Source of the DNA: Aptenodytes patagonicus
Lineage: Eukaryota > Chordata > Aves > Sphenisciformes > Spheniscidae
Direction: 5' to 3'
NCBI RefSeq assembly: GCF_965638725.1
Contig: NC_134975.1
Location: 1,438,179 to 1,502,178 of the forward strand
Length of the DNA stretch: 64,000 nucleotides
The notes under the pieces: generated by a model
The model's database searches: none
What the model saw: the letters and a program-made list of their open reading frames with translations, nothing else
Told to the model about the DNA's origin: nothing
Shown here: positions 58,582 through 64,000 of the stretch, piece after piece
How the letters are laid out: every line of letters begins with the position of its first letter
Numbering within the stretch: position 1 is the first letter of the stretch
Program-made: the position numbers and the translations under genes

Positions 58582-58608
58582 CCGGAAGCGCTCGCCGTGC
58601 TCCGGAAG
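58582..58608 (+). promoter_or_regulatory. Paired ETS motifs, LARP4 promoter
   Basis: Two identical CCGGAAG motifs in the same orientation, start to start 20 bp, about two helical turns, 155-180 bp upstream of the ATG. ETS-family (for example GABP) binding is inferred. Confidence 0.55.
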
Positions 58609-58762
58609 AGGCGGTGGGCGGCGGAGGGAGGGAGGGGGCCGGGCCCTGGCGGCAGGAGCCGGAGGCGGAGCCCGAGTGTCCTTATCGCTGGCGCGGCCGC
58701 CGCCGGGCAGCGGGGAGCGCGGCGCGGATCGCGGGCCCGCCGGCCTGGGCGCGGGCGGCAGG

Positions 58763-58780
58763 ATGCTGCTGTTCGTGGAG
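58763..58780 (+). CDS. LARP4: La-related protein 4, first coding exon (partial gene)
   Basis: LARP4 binds poly(A) and poly(A)-binding protein through its La module and an N-terminal PAM2-type motif, and stabilises mRNAs in the cytoplasm. Only the first six codons, MLLFVE, are in the window. They are followed by the strong donor GTGGAG|GTGAGG, exactly where the vertebrate LARP4 first coding exon ends. Context CAGGATGC has A at -3. The CpG-island promoter, the short exon and the position next to LIMA1 all agree. LARP4B starts differently. The La module exons lie to the right of the window. Confidence 0.78.
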
Positions 58781-61700
58781 GTGAGGCGCGGCGGGGCGGC
58801 GCGGGGCCGGGCCATGTGGCGGGAGGCCGCGCACGTCGCTCCGCGCCGCCGGCCGCGCCGCGCCGGGGGGAGGGGACGGGGCTGACACAGCAAATCCGGG
58901 GGCGGCGGCCGCGGGCCCGGCGGGCGGGGAGGGGGGGTGGCGCTCTGGAAGGTTCCGCCGGTGCCGGGGCCTCCGCGTGGGGGCGGCGGGGGGGGCGGGG
59001 GAAGGCAGCGCGGTGACCTTCCGGGGGAGCCGCCGCACCGCGGCCTGCCGTGAAGGTTACGCGCGGCGCGGGCCCTGGGGCGGCCGGGGCCGCCGCGCCA
59101 GCTCCGCTCGGCGGCGGGCGGGACTCGCGGGGCCTCCCGCGCCTCGGGGGGGGGGCGGCGGGGAGCGGAGCGGCCCCGGTGCTGGCACCGGCACCGGCGG
59201 GGTGGGCCCGGCCCGGCGCCCTTCGGTAGCGCACGGCCGCCCCGCGGGGCTGCAGGCCGGCGCTTTCGACTGGGCCCGGGAGCGCTGGGAGCGGCGGCGC
59301 GGCCCGGGCCCGGCCCCTGCGTTAAACACGTTAATTAAATACCCGGGGTTGATGGCGGGGAGTGATTTATGGCGGTGGGGGGAGAAGGCTCGGCCGGCGG
59401 AGCGGCCCTGCCGTTTCTGAGCGCGCCGGGCCGGGGGCCGTGTGGGGGCGAGGAGCCCGGCTGCGAGCGCGGTCGGCCCGTCCCCAGACGCGGAGGTCAC
59501 CCGGGGAGGGCGCGGGGGGGCGGACGCGTCCCTCCCTGCGCCACACGGGCGCTCGGCGCGGCAGGAGGGGCGGTGGGCAGCGCGTTGGCCCGGGCCTGGG
59601 TCTGCAGCCGCTGCCCGTGTCGGCGCTTCGCCTATTCACAGCGTCTCACGGGGTTCTGGGAAGCAGCTTCGGCGTTTGCTGGACAAATCCAGGCAACTGC
59701 GCTGCTGCTCTTAAACTTTGCAATAAGTTTTGTCCAAAAAGTCTATAAGGCAAACAGCTGCTGGGTTAATTAAGAAATAACTGAGGGAAGCCAGTCGATT
59801 GCTAATGGTGTATTTGATTCAAGCGTGGTGGTGATGGTCTTTTACATGAATACCAACGTATACTCCACAGTTAAGAACTTCTGAATAAAAAGGTTTGGGC
59901 AACACCTTCTCTTTCTTAAACTAATTGCCTCAGTTCTGAACTGAATGTTGCTTGGCTTGCACTGAGAGGAAAAAGAGGTGTCATGAACACAGAATGACAG
60001 GTCTGAAGAATTTGGTTTTACAGTATTTAACTTGAAGAGGAACTGTTCAAGCTAATCGGAGCTGCAGCCTGATGACTGCAGCCAGGAGCTGCGAGCAGCC
60101 AACCTCATCTGAGGCCGAGCGCGGCGGAGAGGAGCTGAGCCTGCGAGACGGAGGTGGCCCCTCCGAGCAGCGGGCGTGCGAGGCAGGTTCTGGAACCCGC
60201 AGCAGTGACATGGAGTGGTTGTGTTGTGGACGGGGCTCGGGCTGCTCAAAGGGAACTGAAGCAAATGAGGAGCCTGCGAAGCCAGGCAGCGCGCGTCTGG
60301 GTGTTTAGTGAATCCTTTTAAAGCACAGACTTGACTTTGGTTGCTTTGTTTGATCTCCTCCTTTCTCTTCCGCTGGTAGTGTTGCGAGTTAGTTTCTGTG
60401 ATCTTCGTTCAGGAAGCATCAATAACATTTAATTTTGAGTTCCTGAGGACAATCCAGACTTTTCTGAAGGTGCCTTTTCGCTGCCAGGACAGGGAACTTG
60501 AGCTCCTAACCAGGTGTTCTGAAACACTGTAGTCGAACGCTTGAAAGCAGACAGCAGCTTTTGTCTCGGGATCTTTGGGGTTGCCTGAAAAATAAGGTAC
60601 AGAACAGGATTGCGTTAGAAGTCCTGAAGCTTTCGAGAGGATTAGCTGACTTGCTTTGGCTGTCAGCGTTGCATTTTAGACTTAACTGAAGTGTGCACGT
60701 GGTGATTGTGAATTCATTCCTTCACAGCGTGCGTGGTGGAATTGTGTTTTCCTTGACTATCCTCTAGCTCAAAAAACTTGGCTGCAGTGAGGGAATGGTG
60801 TAAGGCTCGTGCTATTTTTCATGCATTAATGTTTGGGGTAGGTCTTGTTTTTCGCTTGCAGCCAGGGCCGGCATGCTGTTAACAATCGATAATTAAAGTG
60901 CATTGGGAATATTATTAAATGTATTGGGAAAAATGTAATTGATAATGGCTTGCTGTGCCTGCTTCGGGTTTCAGTCAGTTGGGTGCGTGTTCTTAGTTCA
61001 ATATATTAGTAATTTATTGGGAAAATTGAAATCTGTGCATTTCAGGTGGGTGAAATGCTGCCCTAATTGTTGCCAGCGATGTTTCCTAGCTAGAGAACCA
61101 GGACCGCATGAAGCACTGAGTATTGCTGGCCCTCTTTTTTAGCAGGTGAGGCTTCCTGCTTCCCTCTAGGTGACAAAGCCCCCAAATTGTCCCTGTACAC
61201 ACAGAAGCGATGGACGCCATTGACGCAGGTGAGGGTGGTACCATCTTCATACAGCACAACTGTGCGTTTGCTTTACCGAGGGATAAAGGAGGCTCCCCTA
61301 GTCCTGGGGTGCTCGTACTGGCTAATGAAAAAATCCACGCTGCTTCCATTGCAGTGGAAGTAACTCTCTTGTGACCATTAAAGTTAATGCGTGCTTTGAG
61401 AATTACCTGGGACGTTCAGAGTACTGAACTGCTGTTACGTGATATCCTGCAGTCAGCTCCAAAGGAGTTCTGCGCGTTGCTTTTGGTGTGACACCAGCGT
61501 TCTCTCTTTTTCGGTTTGCTTCACAGCCTGGATAAGCTTTGAAAAGGTGACAGCTAACTACGCTGGCGCGTGTCCGAGTCCACTGCAGATGCGTATTTCC
61601 CTACCTGTCATGTTCCCCAGCCAGCACAAGGCTTCTCTTTGCCAGCCTCCCGTAGGTTTGCTGACCTTTGGGTTTTTTCCCTCTGCTTACGTTTCCACTT

Positions 61701-64000
61701 CTGGAAAATGTTTAGATTCTCACCTCACAAGTTTCATTAAATTCTCTTCTAGATTTTTCACTTAGATTCCCTTTTAGAGAGTCAGTCTGCTCTGGGAAAT
61801 CTGTCACAAGCTCAGTGTTAATATTTTGGTTGCAGGATAATTTGAATTAATATTAAAATAGAATGCTTTAAAAGAAACTCTGAACACTTTAATTTTTGTT
61901 GGCTTAATTGAATCTGTTAAATGTAATTTGGACTGTTACAATAAGAAAAATATTCTTTGCTGTCCTTTCAAAATGAGATGGATGCTTCGATAGTCAATTT
62001 TAAGGAATTGCTAGAGGAGAATCTTTGATCCACATTTGCCAAAAGTAATGTAAACTAGAGGGAGGCTCTGCTGAGGAGGACAGCTTTGTCAGCTCATGGA
62101 TACCAGCGAGTGTTCCTAACCTTTGTAACTCTGTAAAGCTTTAACCTCATCATGAAAGTTCCCGATAGCAGCTGGGAGGATTGTTCTGCAGCCAATCAAA
62201 TGGGCTCGGTATTTGTTAGCCTCAGTTAAATAAGCAAGAATTGATATTTTGGCCTTCTCTTCAGAAGAGCCGCTTGCCAGAATGGAGCGGTGCTGCTCCT
62301 GGAGCATAGCAGACTGTATTTTCAAAAAGCTTATGTAAATTAGGGACTTTTTATCCTCTCGGAGTCCGTGGTGTCTTGCTATTAAGATGCATGACATCAG
62401 GACTGGGTCTTACAGAATTGTATTGCGTGTCATTAAGTGTTTCTAGAACAAAGAGGAAGTAGCCCACGCTCCGTTTCAGGGGTATATTTCAGCCGTTGTG
62501 TTAATAGGTCCATTCATCACTTTATCAGCCTGAATCTATGTAGTTTCTTAGCCCTTTTCACTTGGACCTCTGATTTCTGAACTGCCGTGTTACCATGTGT
62601 GTCTTACGGTGTTTGCTAAAGTGAGTAACATCATCTGCCATACTCAGAGTTGCTTTTTACTTCTGATCACCTCCAGAAGTGTAGTAATCTCCCTAAAGTG
62701 TTTCAGTTTCACTTTATCATACTTATTCCTTAAAATTACCGTCACCTTGAGCTAAATGCTAACCTCAGAGACGTAAGGTAGTGAGGCAGTGTTTATTTTT
62801 ATAAAATAATGAATCATCTCCTGGATGTGTCTTGTCTCTTTTGCTTTGATGAAAAGTAAATTCAAGGAAGTGGGATCTGCCGGCTTTCGGTTCTTGAGCA
62901 GGTGCCCACGCTGACAGGTATGCTGCGTCACAGGAGTGACCAGCAGCTGAGCTGAGTTAAGTTTTGAACTTGCTGAACTACATTGACAGTGAGAGTATGC
63001 GGGTGCAACAGGTTACCGGGTTTTCCCTCTAAGGTTTTTTTGTTGGAGAACAACTGCTCTGAAAACTAAGAAGGGAAACGTACATATGCCCTTTCACACT
63101 GAACTATTTCTGGTTCTTCTTTCTGTTTCCAGCTATATTCTTCTGCGAAGATTAACGAAAGGGGGAAAACTCTGTTGCTGTGTGGATTAGATCAGTTGTG
63201 CATGGGGGATTTTGAATCCCAAAGAGGGCCTTGTAAAAACTGTAATCTTTGTTTTTCCTTCTCTCGTGATTGTCTTGAACCTCTCCAGTGTTTGGAAGCT
63301 TTTTGTTACTGAATTTGGGCTTGTCCTTGCAGCAAATAGCTCTGGAACTAGGTGTGACCTTGGCAGAGGAATTATCTCTAAAGCTATTGCAACTGCTTCC
63401 TTATCCTTTTGCTTTATGTTTGAGGCCTGGTAGTAAGCCGCTCCTTAATTTCAGAATCCAGGAGGCTGGCCTCTGAAATATCAAACTTCCTTCTTTGTGA
63501 ATTTGTGATACATGAGCTAGGATTAATGGCTTTTGCCTTGCAAATTCAAGCAAGTGGCGTGAGCGGACTATTGTTCAACGTCTGAAGGAACCCGTTTGGA
63601 GGAAACTGTTTTAGTTAGTAGGACAATTTTTGCAAAAGCGTAGTTTTCTTGTCTATGTGGAAGGAGTTAGTTTTATCGTGGTAGAGCGAAAGCCACTACA
63701 ATGCTTATCCTCTGTGCTGTTGCTGGATTATTGGACTCCTTACCCAAACGCCTTTGAGCTTCTGAGCAGCTCTCAGAAAGGGACCTTGGAGGGCGCCATC
63801 TTTTGCTGTAGAAATAACTGTCTATCGATGTCAGGTTCCAGGCTGGAATCCAGCAGTTTCTCTTGTCTCATTGTTTACCCTCTTACTCTAATTATGGTCT
63901 TTGTTGCGCAGTCTCAAAGTGAGATGATCCTAGTCCCCCTCCCAGCAGGCTGTGATGGCGTATATGTTTGTCTTGGCGCTTCAAAATCTTCAATCTCCTT
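58781..64000 (+). other. LARP4 intron 1 (incomplete)
   Basis: Starts with the GC-rich downstream half of the CpG island (to about 59.64 kb), then ordinary sequence to the window end. I searched for the next LARP4 exon (ASKG...LNPNAKVW-type reading) and did not see it. No repeat family recognised. Confidence 0.65.

Larger units (their letters stand above)
57990..59640 (+). promoter_or_regulatory. LARP4 CpG-island promoter
   Basis: CpG-dense block around the LARP4 start. Upstream of the ATG lie a C18 run (58409-58426), two CCGGAAG ETS motifs at 58582-58588 and 58602-58608 spaced 20 bp, and GC boxes. No TATA box. Boundaries by eye. Confidence 0.8.

Noticed and set aside
58763-58780. LARP4B as the identity of the plus-strand gene
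   Set aside because: LARP4B begins with a different N-terminus, and neighbouring LIMA1 and CERS5 point to LARP4.
58377-59234. Overlapping long open frames on both strands around the LARP4 start
   Set aside because: Same CpG-island artefact; only the six-codon MLLFVE exon with its donor has independent support.

Overview
This is a vertebrate nuclear genomic window, and almost certainly avian. It has short exons with GT-AG splice sites separated by long AT-rich introns, three CpG-rich promoter blocks, several CR1 LINE fragments (one about 800 bp and well preserved), and old MIR-like SINE remnants. I cannot name the species. No prokaryotic, plasmid, CRISPR or phage feature is visible.

Layout, left to right. 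(1) About 1-17.6 kb, minus strand: CERS5 (ceramide synthase 5). Nine coding exons can be read and joined in frame (344 codons). The last exon, which encodes the acidic C-terminal tail, is not seen and probably lies beyond base 1. The promoter is a CpG island at about 17.05-17.95 kb. (2) About 19.7-47.4 kb, minus strand: LIMA1 (EPLIN, actin-bundling LIM protein). Ten coding exons join in frame to 770 codons plus stop, and a non-coding first exon probably lies in a CpG island at 46.7-47.7 kb. LIMA1 is in tandem behind CERS5, with its 3' UTR about 2 kb upstream of the CERS5 promoter. (3) About 47.7-58.0 kb: intergenic, with ancient CR1 and MIR-like remnants and one weak minus-strand exon candidate. 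(4) 58.0 kb to the end, plus strand: the CpG-island promoter, the six-codon first coding exon and the first 5.2 kb of intron 1 of LARP4 (La-related poly(A)-binding protein).

The order CERS5-LIMA1-LARP4 is the one I recall from human 12q13, where FAM186A lies between LIMA1 and LARP4; I see no FAM186A here. The genes are functionally unrelated: sphingolipid synthesis in the ER, actin and adhesion control, and mRNA poly(A) stability. What they share is CpG-island promoters with housekeeping-type motifs (NRF1-like, ETS, YY1) and long G:C homopolymers. I did not find a convincing undescribed biological system. The items most worth a check are the promoter homopolymers and paired ETS sites, the overlapping ancient CR1 fragments, the intronic Z-DNA-prone tract and hairpin, and the exon candidate at 55.4-55.6 kb.
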